Shown piece after piece: positions 26,301 to 37,320 of a DNA stretch of 64,000 nucleotides. The notes under the pieces were generated by a model. That model saw only the letters and a program-made list of their open reading frames with translations, was not told the DNA's origin and did no database searches. The stretch covers positions 8,200,012 through 8,264,011 of the forward strand of contig OY783198.1 in the NCBI GenBank assembly GCA_963678675.1. The letters run 5' to 3'. The translations under genes and the position numbers were made by a program. Every line of letters starts with the position of its first letter. The first letter of the stretch is position 1. The DNA is from Xiphydria camelus (taxonomy: Eukaryota > Arthropoda > Insecta > Hymenoptera > Xiphydriidae).

Positions 26301-26656
26301 ATTCTATCGCATCATCGATGGAACCTTTTTAAGCTACGTGTACATCTCAGCAGGAACAGCGCGAACGAGACAATATCAGAGAGATAGGAAACCTCCTGAC
26401 CCTCTAAACATCGTATCATTCGCGTCTGTACTCCGATGTATATGCAGCTCAACGACGGACAGGCGCGAATGCGCGGCCCGGGACCGATAGCAAGATTTCA
26501 AACAGCACGTCCACGGGGAGATACTGCGAATGCGTTCGCGTGGCGCGCGCGTCCGTTTCCGGTACAGTTTCCGCTTCGCTTCTCGCCGATCGGACGGAGT
26601 TGAATTGCAATCTGGACTTGTGTAATTCGTATGTATGTATCTACGCGTGTGAGCTT

Positions 26657-26662
26657 TTTATT
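26657..26662 (-). promoter_or_regulatory. Probable polyadenylation signal of gene C
   Basis: AATAAA on the minus strand about 120 nt after the gene C stop codon, a normal 3'UTR distance. A CT-rich microsatellite (26671-26745) lies between stop and signal. Confidence 0.5.
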
Positions 26663-26670
26663 TTACCTTT

Positions 26671-26745
26671 ATCTCTCTCTCTCTCTCTCTCTTTTCCCCT
26701 CTCTCTCCCTTCCTATCTCTTTTCTTCCCTCTCTTTCTCAATTGC
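26671..26745. repeat. CT-rich microsatellite
   Basis: (CT)n with imperfections, in the probable 3'UTR of gene C. Confidence 0.8.
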
Positions 26746-26779
26746 GCAACTTCTCGACGACGCGTCCATCGTCCAGGGG

Positions 26780-27015
26780 TTACGCTACGACGCCGCGCGC
26801 GACGAGGGCGACCGAGGCCAGCATCGTCGCTAGTAGTTGGAGTATCGACGGACCGAAGCCGGCTGCGCCGTTACACTTGTCGGTTCCGCAGAGGCTGCAG
26901 TGTACCAGGGACAGCGGCTTCGCTCCCCCGTTGTGCATCTGGTTCTTGGCGGTCACGCAGAGGTCGGGTAGCGGTGCGGTCTGACAAGTCCTGAATGTCG
27001 CGTTGACTTGCGATA
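26780..27015 (-). CDS. Gene C exon 3 (cysteines 6-10 and GPI signal)
   Basis: 236 nt, acceptor CCCACGCAG|TATCGCAAG, stop TAA at 26782-26780. It encodes NATFRTCQTAPLPDLC, then LVHCSLCGTDKCNG and the hydrophobic tail. NAT is a possible glycosylation site. Confidence 0.87.
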
Positions 27016-30000
27016 CTGCGTGGGAATGGTTTGAATGAAAACATTTTATAGGATGAATCGTCGAGGAAGAAAGATTCTGAATTCTACACTGAGAAAAATA
27101 ACCTGGCTAATTCGGTTCTTAAGCAATTTTTTTTTATCGCAGATACGAAAAACGCGGGCAAATTTATTTACCCCGTTTTTTTATTTTTCACTTTCAGCCT
27201 TATCAAAGCTGAAAAACGACATTTTGAAATGCAACGTCATCGCGTTGTGAATTTATCTCTCTCACACTCATCAGGTACTTAGCATAAGTGCGTCTCTCTG
27301 GAGTTTCGATGACGTCACGATGTTGTAGAAAGAAACGCACTTATAACTCAGCGAATAATTATTTTTTCGGATAGTTTCTTTTCCGTATGATATTGAATAT
27401 CTATGCAAATTACAAATTGAAGTTTGAAACATGAATATTTTTTTAATTTAAAGACCGAAATTAAACAAAATCTCGGAGATCATAATCAAACCTTTTGGTG
27501 AAATATGGATTCTCCATCTGTTTGGTTAGACTGAACATTTTCTGGTTAAAATAACGACATGTATTGTGTAGTTGGAATAACAAAATATTTGATTCAACTC
27601 CTATTAGTATGTTGGTTAGAATAACTAGACTCGTTTACCCTTGTAAAAAAATACTACTAGAAGAACGAAATTACTGCAGAAAACTATTGGATTTTAGTAT
27701 TACCAGCTACAGGATTTTCCCCTGTAGTAATTTAATTTTCTCGGTAGTTCTTTTTCGTAAGGGTATCTAGATGTATTTTGCCATTTTTACCAAATTATTT
27801 TTCTCAGTGTAGTATCCAGGAAGAATACGGTAATCAAGGCGCGGTACCTAATTTGACATACTCGTGATCGATGATCGATTTACGATCCGATTTCGATTTG
27901 CGAATTTTTTACGATAAATCGTGTTCTTTTGCGGGTAAAGACGGGACGAAATTCGTTGGCTCGGGAGAAACATGCACGAGGGATGCTTCGCACAAAAGAA
28001 TAAATTAATGCGAACGAATCGTATGTAAAAACGTACGGGTGACGATCATCTTGGCGCAGACCATTTGAGGTTCTGGATTCTCGCCGTTCGGAGCAGAGAA
28101 GAAGTGGGCTACCTCTCTGAAGTAATTATTCTGCAACCCGTCGTGATGAAATCTATTCATGGTGTCCAAGCTGCAGTGGGTCAACTTGTCGTCAGTCAAG
28201 TCCGAGCCAACTTCGCACGTCCTTTCCGTCAGGGAGTTGCAGATGTAGCACTTCACCGCTTCCCCTGCATTCGACCAAGGAAGAACGGTGTGAGTTTCGT
28301 CGAATTTTGCTCATAGAAAAAAAATAGCATTTACAAAGTTTGCGAAAGGTTTCGTGAGAAGTCCAATTTATTGTTATGATAACCACAATGTTAATACAAA
28401 TTACAGCAATACTTGCAACTTCTACATGTTTTACTATAACTTTTATTAAAATTGTACACTGAGAAAAATAAGTTATAAATCCAAGTAAATGGTTTTCATA
28501 TGGCACTATATTATATTTGTTTGGGTTGAAGAAAATTGACTAAATCCAAGCAAACATTACTTGAATCAAGTAAACCATCGACTTGAATAGTGCCAAGAAA
28601 ACCATTTGCTTAGATTCGCCGTTTATTTTTCTCAGTGTAGTTATCGTAACGATAAATTGGCCTTGTTCCGAAATTCGCCACGAATTTTATAAATGCTACG
28701 ATTAATTTTTTTCTGCGTATCATCGGACGAGAGCTGTATAAATTACTCGGAGAAAATTGAATAGTGACAATTACTATACGCCAGAGTAGTAAATAGGTGA
28801 CAACTTTCACAATTTCATATTGAATAACACTGGTCAACAGTTATTTTGTTACACGAACCAGACCAGGTGATTCTTATAGATTTATGTGCGCTGAAAACGG
28901 ATCTGACTCTCAAATTTGCGTATCACGTCAGGATTTTGAAATACTTGAGGTTAAATATTCGAAAACAGGCGATTTTGGCGATATTCACGGGTCTATTACA
29001 ATGAAACTAAAAAATTTTTCTTAATTGCACTTACAGCATTTGAAAATGTCGTTTTTGAACTTTTCAATACATTACTTGATTGTTCCTAAACGATTTTACA
29101 AAGCCAAATTTCAGTACGACAAGTCGATCATGTAGGTTCACCGCACCACGCGCCTTATACATTTAGGCTATTATATTAATATATCGTTACTATTTAATTT
29201 TCTCCGTGTACGGAGACGTGGATCCGTCATTTTCAAGTTTCATTGATGCCAAACGATCGACGATCCAGCAAAAGAGAAGACCCGATGAACTAACAATAGA
29301 AATGGGACTTTCCTACATTCGATGAAAAAAAAAATGTGTCGATTCGATAAGACCCGGAACTCGCAATCGAGACGATTTCTTCGATTTCTATACGATTCAC
29401 GGTGTTCGTTGGTTGTCAAGTCATTCATGATGGGGCGATATTTTTGAATGGATAGAAACTGCTTGACATCGGGCCTCGACAACAAGGCCGAGCCCAGTAT
29501 CTTACGGTTTTTTTATCATCATACGCGTTATAATTTCCGTCGTCGTCGTCATAGAACGACCGGTTGAAAGGAATAAATTATACACGCCGATTCGTGGGTG
29601 TAGTTCCTCGCGTAGCTATATCGCGTGTTGCAACTAGAAACTCGAGAATAGGCGTGGCTCAATTCCGTTATTACTTATACGCCCACCGGAACTGCCCGTT
29701 GATTAAAAGCGGACTGGAACCAATGATATCAATATTCCGTCAATGTCATATCAATATCAATATTCCGTCAAATAGCAATAGATATCAAATCGCGTCACTA
29801 ATGTCAAGAGGTCGTATACGCCAAAAAGTACCTTTATAAAGCCAAAAAGGGTGTACAAAATTGTTTACTCTATTGAATCAAATATGCTTAAATACGAGTA
29901 AATAAAGTGAAAAAAAAATTGAAAACTAAAAAAGAAAAGGGGGCATAGGGTTTAGTCTATACCTCTTGTTGGCATTAAGTTTTCGTGATTTTAAAAAAAA

Positions 30001-33000
30001 TCAATGCTAGAAGAGCGTACCTATAGACTATATTCTTATATGCCTTTTTGGCTTTAGTTTTTTCTAATTTTTATTTGACCATTCTTGGGCCCTTTTTACT
30101 TGTTTCTATCAGTGGGGAGAATAATTTTTTAAGAGTCCTTTCAGCTTTTATACAATGCCTAAAATTGCGTAAAGCAGCGTATACGACCTTTTGACATTAG
30201 TCACGCGAAATATTTCTTCAGATCAGGAAATTTCCTATACTTACACCTATTATGCGAAAATATTCTCAGAAATTACATTAGCTTCCATTAGTGTACCTAC
30301 GCCGTATTTCCCTTAACGAGAAAATGCGTGTGTGATGGACTTACAGAGAATGGAGAAAACACAGTAAAGGAAGGAACAAGGGCTGAGGGTGGAACGACGA
30401 AATATGGTAATAACGTGCAGTTTGCGTGACGAAGGACACTTACCCTCAAGTAACCCCAGGGGTCACTCAATAATCAGATAGAAAGGGAAAATGTGAACAC
30501 GCGCGTGTATTCGGAGTGCCCGTCTCTAGTTAAAAAGAAATGAATCACACGCGCTTACTGATTAATATTTAACGAAGGGAAAAGGGTGCAACTACGCGCC
30601 AGAAACCTCGTTAGGTCGCGTTTAGCGTTCGTTCTGAAAATACATAACGATCGTGCCAAGAAATAATACATAAAAAAGTATGCTCCGCATAATTTAGTAG
30701 ATACGTAGCTATACGTAGGATCATTTTATAAATAAAAAAACGTATAAATTTTCTACACTGAGAAGAACAACCTGGTTAATTTAACCATAATCCTGGAGAT
30801 GATGACAAGACCGTTCGGTGAAATGTGGATCCTCCATCGATTTTGTTAAACTGACCAATTTTTGGTTAGAATAACTAAATATTTATTAGTTCAACTGATC
30901 GGTATTTTGGTTAGAATAATTAAACACGTTTAACTAGATGCGTTTTATCATTTCAACCCAATTATTGTTCTCAGTGTAGAAAGAGTATTTTCAAACGCCG
31001 TCTAGAAAATGAAGAAAATCAGTTTTTGACACAATAATAAATATATATTCCTGCTATCGAGACAGAGTGAAATAGATTGTATCGAATTATACGGGAGTCC
31101 TTAAACGTGCGGTGAAATTTGTTTCTCGAGACAAACATCAAGCCCATCGATCGTCCCACCCTCCTATAATTCACGTCATCGTCGTAACCACCCTGAAACG
31201 TAAACACATCGTATCCATGTATAAGGGCACCATGCGCGTGTGCACGAAGTGCTGCATGTAGTTGGAAAATATTGGGTAGGCATGCCACACATTTCCAACC
31301 CCACGGTATATAGTACATGCATATACAGCTATAGCTATTAGGTATTATTTGGGTCGTGGCAATGTGGCGCCAAAAGTCTCGACGCCAACCCCTACCACGC
31401 AACTTTCCAAACCCGCGCGACGCAATTTTCTCTCCTAACCCCTGCGCGCACACGCGATGGTTCGTAGATACGAAAGTGAACGGGGGTTCCTTGGCAGCAG
31501 GAAAAAGGCAATTATTTCTCACGAATACAGCAACGGGGCAACGGCAACTTTCGTATAAATACTGTTATGCATGTGTACGCGTGTATATGGTATACGGCAT
31601 TGGCCATAAATCCTTCGAGTAGACGAATTTAATCTGGCGCGATTAAGGCGATTGGGATAATTGCAACGAACTACGCGGTAGCACTTGTGTGCGACGAGTA
31701 TTTATCTTCGTGAAAAAGCGTCCGCGACCGTGCCAAAACTAAATGTGGCGGAGGATGACTTTTAATGGCTCCGTAAATGCACTTGATAAAGATATTCGAA
31801 ACGTTATTATAACGTCGTGACCCAATAATCGATTGCAGTTTTTTTTAATTTAATGCGTTGAATAATAAAAAATATTATGATGACGTCGTAGGAAAATCAA
31901 AACATTTAGGCTTTCGCGATCATTCTGTAATATATGTATGTATTGTACACATAAGCAGTTACGAGAATTGTTGCTACTCTCGGCTTCCGGTTGATAACCG
32001 CATCGTACTTATATTAATTTGCCCACGTTTCGCAAACACTGCTATTTGCTTCATCAGGGCGGACGAGCCCTGTCCCTCGTGTTTACAGAGCGTCAGCAAA
32101 CTAATACATATGGGGGGGGGGGGGGGGGGCGATTATACCACCCCAAAGTAGTGAATAATATTACTCACAATTCTTAAAGGGCAAAAATTGTTTTATTTAA
32201 CTTCAAATAGATACGTGCATTTAAAATGTACGGAAAATCAATGAATTTAAATCAACCAACTATATTTTGTGTCGTACAAATGAAGGAAAGAGGTACAACT
32301 TTGGCTTTCAGTGCATTATTTTTGAACTTTTCGTCGATTCTAAAAATAGTTCAATCAATTTTTGGCAATTCAGAAAGGTTCAAAAGCATATAATGTTCGT
32401 TCACTTCGAAGTAACGTCGCGAAAAAGATTTTATTTTCCAAAACAATGGATATTTTCTAACTACATGAAAATATGAGAAAAAAAAGCATTTCATTAAATC
32501 AACTATATTTTGTTTTTGTCCAGGACATTTAGTAATCGTCTTCCAAAAATCGTGCTCACAGAATGTTTTTTTGTTTAAACTGCTTATTATGATGTATCAA
32601 TATATGCCTGAAAGTTACGCCACCGGCGCACTGGAGCTTCGTGAGATATAAGAGATCAAAGGTTGCGGATTTTGTTATCTCGCTTCCTATCGCTCCAACG
32701 TGAAAAGTACCTATTACAAAAGTTGAAGATCTCAATTTTTAATACCTAAAAAAAATATTTGACGTAAATACGCCTAACCGTTCTCGAGATATGTAGCTGA
32801 ATATGTGTAAAAATGCAAAACTAGCCAAAATCGGGTATGCAACGTGTACGCTGACTGTTACTCACACACACAGGTCCCTATTTTCCGGAACGGTCTCGCC
32901 GACCGTTACTCAGGTACCTAATTGTTTCAAAAACAGTTTCGGGTTCTTATTTGAATGTATTCAGTCTCAATCGAGTTATAGGCCGAGTAAAAGACGTGCA

Positions 33001-34289
33001 TTTTTATATTCAGAAATTTAGTGGTGCAGGGTTTTAAAAATATTTGTGATGGATGGTGATTGTTTTATTTGCGATAAACCGTTATCGGACGGTGAAACAA
33101 TAAAAGTTGAGCGCGGTTTAGAAACTTTCGATTTTACAACACGTTGTTTTCTTTGTGGTACAGAAGCGAATGAGAAAGCTGAGTCAAAAAAACCACAGCG
33201 CAGAAAACGCAATATTTCCTACGTACGAAATGCAGAATTAAAACAACAGATTGAGACAATAGCTGAGATAGAGAAATTGGAATCAGTAGGGCTAGTATTT
33301 AGTCGCATCGTTGACGTGGATTTAGCAGCAGTTGGAGCTAAATATCATAAACCATGTTTGGATAATTTGCGGCACACGATTAGCAGGCCCACCATGTCCA
33401 ATACACGATTGTCAGATCAAATTAACTCATCAATGGACGAAATATTTGCATATATGGAGGGCAACGACGATTCGCTCCCGCGCATTCTACCTCAAAGGTG
33501 ATGTGGAAATGAATGCTTCCGCAAACTTCGCAGCATCATATCTCGAAAACGGTAAGGTGAATGAGAAAAGTGTATGGGGCCATTTAGTTAGATAATTTCA
33601 TGATCTAACAGCAGTAACTTGTTTAATTTTTGTGTGAGTCATAGAGAGCGAGATAATAGCGTTCAAACAGATGCCGTATTTTTTAACCAAAACTTATCTT
33701 TCGTACCTCATATCTCGAGAACAGTTAGGCGTACGGAAACCAAACTAGGCTTTTTAGAAAGGGCGTTTATTCATAAACACATAATTATATAGGTGTAATT
33801 GCCGTTTGAGCAGTAGGAAGAGAGAAGAATGCGGCGATACACGTTGCATACCCGAATTTGGCTACTTTTGCATTTTCACACATATTCAGCTACATATCTC
33901 GAGAACGATTAGGCGTATTTACGTCAAATATTTTTTTTCGTATTAAAAATTGAGATCTTTTCAACTTTTGTAATAGGTATTTTTCATGTTGGAGCGATAG
34001 GAAGCGAGATAACAAAATTCGCGACCTTTGACCTCTTATATCTCACGAAGCTCCAGTGCGTCGGTGGCGTAACTTTCAGGCATATATTGATACATCATAA
34101 TAAGCAGTTTTAAAAAAAAACATTTCGGTGAGCTCGATTTTTAGAAGATTGTATTATTTTCAAGCTAATTGTCTATTTGTACCTAGTTGAAAAGAAAAGA
34201 AAAACATTTGTTAACAATAATGTTCTGAATTAAAATTTTTGTAGCTATCATGGAAAAGAAACAGTTGTAAAAAAAAAGAGAGTTTACTC

Positions 34290-34326
<37 letters not shown>

Positions 34327-36026
34327 AGTGCGCACAATTACATCGCACGCATCGGAACTTCACGCAGCGCGCATTCGTTCTGCCCCGCCAATAATACAAT
34401 AGAATGATTTTTCCGGACGGGCGTAACAGTCACCGAGGCAAATCGACGCCAGGGTCATATGGAAAGCACGCAGTAGGTGTTAAACACATATTTGCCGATG
34501 GCTCGTAGACTCGTCATTTTGCCGAACGATCGACTCCTCCGGAGTTTGAAAGCGTCATTAGCGGCGATCGAGTATTTAGACGTGATGCGGGAAATTAAAT
34601 GGCCAATGACGTCATTCTCTGATCGTCGAAATTTAAGTACATTAAGGCTTTTAAAAATACACACTCTGTCACCGGTCTTTTAACGAACCTTAATAAACTG
34701 CGCCCTCCTTCTATCATCAAAAGAGCGCGCCTACCTTAGGCGTTAATAACGACGCTTACGAAGTAACGAGCCTTTCTTGAAGAATAAAAATAGTGTCAAC
34801 GCGCGGATTGTAACGTAAAGCTGCATATAGGGTTGACTCAAATATCCGCACAAGGGGAATTGATGGATATTTTGTCAGTAGCCATAAGTGCATAAATTGA
34901 CGATAAAGGTCTTCATGCTGAATTAATTCCGAAATTAGAGGCTCAGTTACGTAGCGCGGGAAGATAATTTTGACGCCCCTGGCGTTGGTGATTCGCGGAA
35001 GAAGGAATTAAGGGGTTTCGCATTTTGAAGGGTATCGGTTTTTCTTTTCTATTTCTTTTAACAACTTAATTTAGGTTTCATATTACATAATACAGTTGTG
35101 TTATGTATAAGTTTTCAAACAAATCAGCTCCATTTATGTTGTTATGAATGCGAAGCATTTTGTTTATAAATAAAGATCGCTCGCTACAGTTCAGCATGAT
35201 AGAAAATTTGTTTCTTCCACGTAAAATTGGTAGAATAATAATGTCGGTGGAAGGAAAAACGTGTGTTTTTTTTCTTTTTCAGAGTATTTTTTTCTATCAA
35301 AAGGAGAACAAAGAAATAGGAGATCGTAACGTGAAAAAAAATTGAGCAAATACACTCCAAAACTGCGTTAGAAATACTTTCAAAATCATGGTGATCATTT
35401 CGTGATAATTTTGAAGGCTAACAGTTCTTAAGTTCATGAAGTTTATGTATTCCTTTCCCTTTAAAAAATACAGTAAAATCAAATAAAAGTAAAAATATTC
35501 AAAAAATCATCCATGCAATCATTGAATAATAGTTTCTTAGTAGAAGTATTTTGACTCTTCAAGGAATCGTAAAAATTGCGATCTTCCAATTGAACTCTCA
35601 ATGACCAATCATCCGTCTAATTGCTTTTTACAATTCCTCGCATCCGAAAATGGAGCAATAACCCATGCAAGTGCAATCTGTTCCACAATTTCATTATCTG
35701 CGAAGTGTTTACGAGCACTCGTACATAGGAAACGTACGAGTGCGAGCGAGAACATCACAGCGAAGGCATAATAGCCTCTCTCTCTCTCTCTCTCCGTCCT
35801 CTCACTCACACTTCCGCATCTCCCATACACTCGCAAGAAATTACATATTCCACGTCACTTTCTCTCACCATCAAAGAGATGCCTTCCCGATAACAAATTC
35901 GAGTCCCAACACTCTCTGCGAGATTAAAACAAAAAAAAAAGAAGACGTAAATCTCTTCAATTTATCATTACCTGAATGGACGATCAGTGCGAACGCAACA
36001 GCCAAGGCGAAAATTTTACGGTCCAT
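26780..36026 (-). CDS. Ly6 gene C: uPAR/Ly6-type GPI-anchored protein, 172 aa, complete
   Basis: Three exons (36026-35972, 28264-28037, 27015-26780) give 172 aa. The leader is MDRKIFALAVAFALIVHS. The mature domain begins GEAVKCYICNSLTERTCE and has ten cysteines: CYIC, TC, HC, VC in exon 2; TC, LC, HCSLC and KCN in exon 3. Exon 2 is the longest of the cluster (75 codons) because finger 2 carries an insertion of about 30 residues (DGLQNNYFREVAHFFSAPNG..). After CNGAAG a strongly hydrophobic tail (ILQLLATMLASVALVARGVVA) is a good GPI-attachment signal. Intron 1 is 7.7 kb and full of transposons; intron 2 is 1.0 kb. It is predicted to act on the outer face of the plasma membrane. The orthologue is not identified. 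Confidence 0.87.
27087..27809. mobile_element. MITE, CACTGAGAAAAATAA family, carrying an inserted repeat
   Basis: In gene C intron 2. Ends CACTGAGAAAAATAACC and TTATTTTTCTCAGTG, flanked by TA on both sides. Its right part matches 30756-30976; the 350-bp block 27109-27462 is a later insertion of the AATTCGGT repeat. Confidence 0.8.
27109..27462. mobile_element. AATTCGGT/ACCGAAATT repeat, copy 1
   Basis: Ends AATTCGGTTCTT and AAGACCGAAATT. Contains the family core GCACTTATAACTC.GCGAATAATTATTTT. Other copies: 39955-40290, 55985-56320, 59433-59740, 61127-61893. Confidence 0.75.
28037..28264 (-). CDS. Gene C exon 2 (cysteines 1-5)
   Basis: 228 nt, acceptor AATGCAG|GGGAAGCGG, donor GTCACCC|GTACGTTTT, phase 1 at both ends, 75 codons, open throughout. 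Confidence 0.87.
28311..28718. mobile_element. MITE of the GCACGGAAAAA type, split by a second MITE
   Basis: The two halves (28311-28456 and 28638-28718) align with the uninterrupted relative at 61293-61504, for example ACAGCAATACTTGCAACTTC and TAAATTGGCCTTGTTCC. It lies just inside intron 1 of gene C, 46 bp from exon 2. Confidence 0.75.
28457..28637. mobile_element. MITE, CACTGAGAAAAATAA family, 181 bp, with TA duplication
   Basis: Perfect ends CACTGAGAAAAATAA/TTATTTTTCTCAGTG. The interrupted host reads AAAATTG-TA-[element]-TA-GTTATCG, while the uninterrupted relative at 61293-61504 reads AAAATTGTAGTTATC. The TA target duplication is thus shown directly. Confidence 0.9.
28850..29155 (+). 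repeat. Third copy of the 1.2 kb foldback arm
   Basis: Shares GGTGATTCTTATAGATTTAT, CACGGGTCTATTAC and GACAAGTCGATC with the arm at 1221-1520. Single arm only, so a solo copy. Confidence 0.75.
29791..30207. mobile_element. CGCGTCACTAATGCC family, copy 2
   Basis: 417 bp in gene C intron 1, perfect flanking 4-bp duplication AAAT (29787-29790 and 30208-30211). Confidence 0.88.
30756..30976. mobile_element. MITE, CACTGAGAAGAACAA variant
   Basis: 221 bp, ends CACTGAGAAGAACAACCTGG and ATTGTTCTCAGTG, TA on both flanks; same internal sequence as the outer parts of 27087-27809. Confidence 0.85.
32112..32129. repeat. Run of 18 guanines
   Basis: Uninterrupted G18 in AT-rich surroundings. Confidence 0.9.
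32534..34150. mobile_element. 1.6-kb DNA transposon with 316-bp terminal inverted repeats
   Basis: Arms 32534-32849 and 33835-34150 are inverted copies with few differences, starting AATCGTCTTCCAAAAATCG and ending GGGTATGCAACGTGTA. Between them is about 1 kb with one sense reading frame (33049-33501). It sits in gene C intron 1. No clear target duplication is visible. The size and single short frame suggest a non-autonomous or internally deleted copy. Confidence 0.8.
33049..33501 (+). CDS. Transposon-borne cysteine-rich protein, 150 aa, probably internally deleted
   Basis: Begins MDGDCFICDKPLSDGE; a second zinc-ligand-like pair is RCFLCGTEANEKAESKKP, followed by a basic stretch, then AKYHKPCLDN with a His/Cys pair, and an acidic C-terminal part (MDEIFAYMEGNDDS). 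The order CxxC / CxxC / H..C suggests a metal-binding N-terminal region. In related transposon proteins, as I recall them, a longer spacer separates the two CxxC units, so the TFDFTTRCFLC junction looks like an internal deletion. A second frame (to 33595) continues past the stop, hinting at a lost downstream part. It lies exactly between 316-bp inverted repeats. The molecular role is unknown; it is not a host gene by context. Confidence 0.55.
   Translation: MDGDCFICDKPLSDGETIKVERGLETFDFTTRCFLCGTEANEKAESKKPQRRKRNISYVRNAELKQQIETIAEIEKLESVGLVFSRIVDVDLAAVGAKYHKPCLDNLRHTISRPTMSNTRLSDQINSSMDEIFAYMEGNDDSLPRILPQR
34294..34322. repeat. (CA)n microsatellite
   Basis: About 14 CA units. The valine/cysteine-rich minus-strand frame over it is a repeat artefact. 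Confidence 0.9.
35776..35795. repeat. (CT)n microsatellite
   Basis: About 10 CT units in gene C intron 1, 180 bp from exon 1. Confidence 0.85.
35972..36026 (-). CDS. Gene C exon 1 (signal peptide)
   Basis: 55 nt, ATG at 36026-36024, donor CATTCAG|GTAATGAT, 18 codons plus one base, the same length and phase as gene B exon 1. Start chosen because it heads the hydrophobic leader directly. Confidence 0.82.
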
Positions 36027-36600
36027 CGTGTTGTGCGCGCTTTCCACCCTTTTTTATCGTTCAATTATCTCTCTTCTCGCCCTTCCTTCCTCTCGTTCCA
36101 CAGCTTCTCTCGTGACGCGAAACGCAAAAGCACTGGAAGTCGGTCCACCAGTAGTAACACTCCCCGATGATCCGGAGCCAGTGTCGACAGGACGATCGCG
36201 AGCGTGAGAATGCGAGCGCGAGCGTGGTTCGCTTGGAACGCCCCTTACATGCTTCCGCGACGCGTACGGCGCGCGGATTCTTCCTGTTCTCGATTCCGTG
36301 GATCCTTGAACGTGAATTCGGGTATCGGCGTGGTGTGTGTGCGTTTTATTTGGGCGCGTGCGCGTCTTCCGCGAGGGACGGCGGACGGGAGGGTTGTATG
36401 CGTGAGCGAATGTTATGACTCGGTCGTCGTGTGGGTACGGTTGGGTGGGGGTGGTGACAACTCCAGGCTAGGAGAGGGAGACCCTTCCGTAAAGATGCGG
36501 GGGGGAAGTGGCGACCACGCGGGGGGCGAGTCACTGAACGACTGCTAACGCGCATCCTCCGCGAGGGGTTCGCCTGGAAGGAGCTTCGAGGGACAAAGAC
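36027..36600 (-). promoter_or_regulatory. GC-rich 5' region of gene C
   Basis: Strongly GC- and CpG-rich tract directly upstream of the gene C start. Open frames here on both strands (up to 114 codons) are what low stop-codon density gives and have no recognisable protein features. Confidence 0.4.
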
Positions 36601-36689
36601 GACGCGTCCTTATTTCCTCTTGGAGAGCATTTTGAGTTACGATTGATTATTCTTCAGTTTTGCAGTGAGATAAAAAGTTGCACGATGAA

Positions 36690-36840
36690 AGAAACGTATT
36701 TTTCGATAGTCCTATAAGAGTACATTTATTATTTGGAGTAAATATTATATTGATTTAAGCGAATATTATTTGGAACAAATCGGTATTCATTCGAGCCGAA
36801 TAAATGTGCTCTTATAGGACTATCCAAAAACACGTTTATT
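36690..36840. mobile_element. Palindromic MITE, TAGTCCTATAAGAG
   Basis: GATAGTCCTATAAGAG..CATTTATT is inverted as AATAAATGTGCTCTTATAGG near the other end. A CTCAGTG-like end at about 36860 may belong to the same or an outer element. Confidence 0.65.
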
Positions 36841-36924
36841 TCGATCAAGCAAATTTTGTTCTCAGTGTGTGGATAAAATTTATCTTCCAAGCACAAGCAT
36901 ATCTAGAAAGTTAATACTGTAAAA

Positions 36925-37135
36925 GGTGTCCACGTCCAGGCTCCGAGAGCGGATAGAGCATACTTCGAATTCGTCCACATACGCGAACTAATAGCGGCTC
37001 GGTTAGCCTCCCTTGCTGTCACTATAGCCATCTATTTATTAATTGAAAAGATAAGCGAGCCGCTATTGGTTCACGTATGCAGTAAATTCAAAATGTGCTC
37101 CACCTACTCTAGAAGCCTGGGAGTGAACACCCTGT
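36925..37135. mobile_element. Inverted-repeat element, GTGTCCACGTCCAGGCT
   Basis: AAGGTGTCCACGTCCAGGCT is inverted as AGCCTGGGAGTGAACACC. A second internal pair is ACATACGCGAACTAATAGCG/CGCTATTGGTTCACGTATG. Confidence 0.7.
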
Positions 37136-37320
37136 ATAGAGGGCATTCCACGCCACTTCAGCTACCCAAAAAAGGAATGTATCATAAAAGATGTCCAAAA
37201 ACCAAGTTTTACGAGTACAAACATTTTGAGGAATTACAGACCAATCCTTCCATTAATCATGTGGTAATCGTATCTATTTATTCTTATTTTTGAAATTGAG
37301 GGCCAAGCTTGATCATCGAT
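37133..37320. mobile_element. GGCATTCCACGCCACTTCAGC family, fragment 1
   Basis: GGGCATTCCACGCCACTTCA .. TTTTTGAAATTGAGGGCCAA. Co-linear with 40800-40985 and with half of 42553-42820. Confidence 0.7.

Larger units (their letters stand above)
16831..26779. other. Intergenic between genes B and C; repeats only
   Basis: Contains MITE pieces (18170-18330, 20014-20230, 22805-22990, 24937-25070), a palindromic element with GAGCGAAGCGAG core (17860-17960), the dyad satellite (21440-22262), an endonuclease remnant (23198-23640), small GC-rich palindromes (24005-24745) and an inverted repeat (25945-26300). Both-strand frames at 18678-19056 are unrecognised. No host gene found. Confidence 0.5.
28265..35971 (-). 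other. Intron 1 of gene C
   Basis: 7.7 kb. Holds nested MITEs (28311-28718), a solo foldback arm (28850-29155), family CGCGTCACTAATGCC copy 2, a MITE (30756-30976), a poly-G run, the 1.6 kb transposon and CA and CT microsatellites. The rest is AT-rich with no recognised function. A CpG-bearing tract at 31350-31500 is unexplained. Confidence 0.6.

Noticed and set aside
26540..26984. Plus-strand frames with Leu/Ser runs
   Set aside because: Encoded by the CT microsatellite and by the antisense of gene C exon 3.
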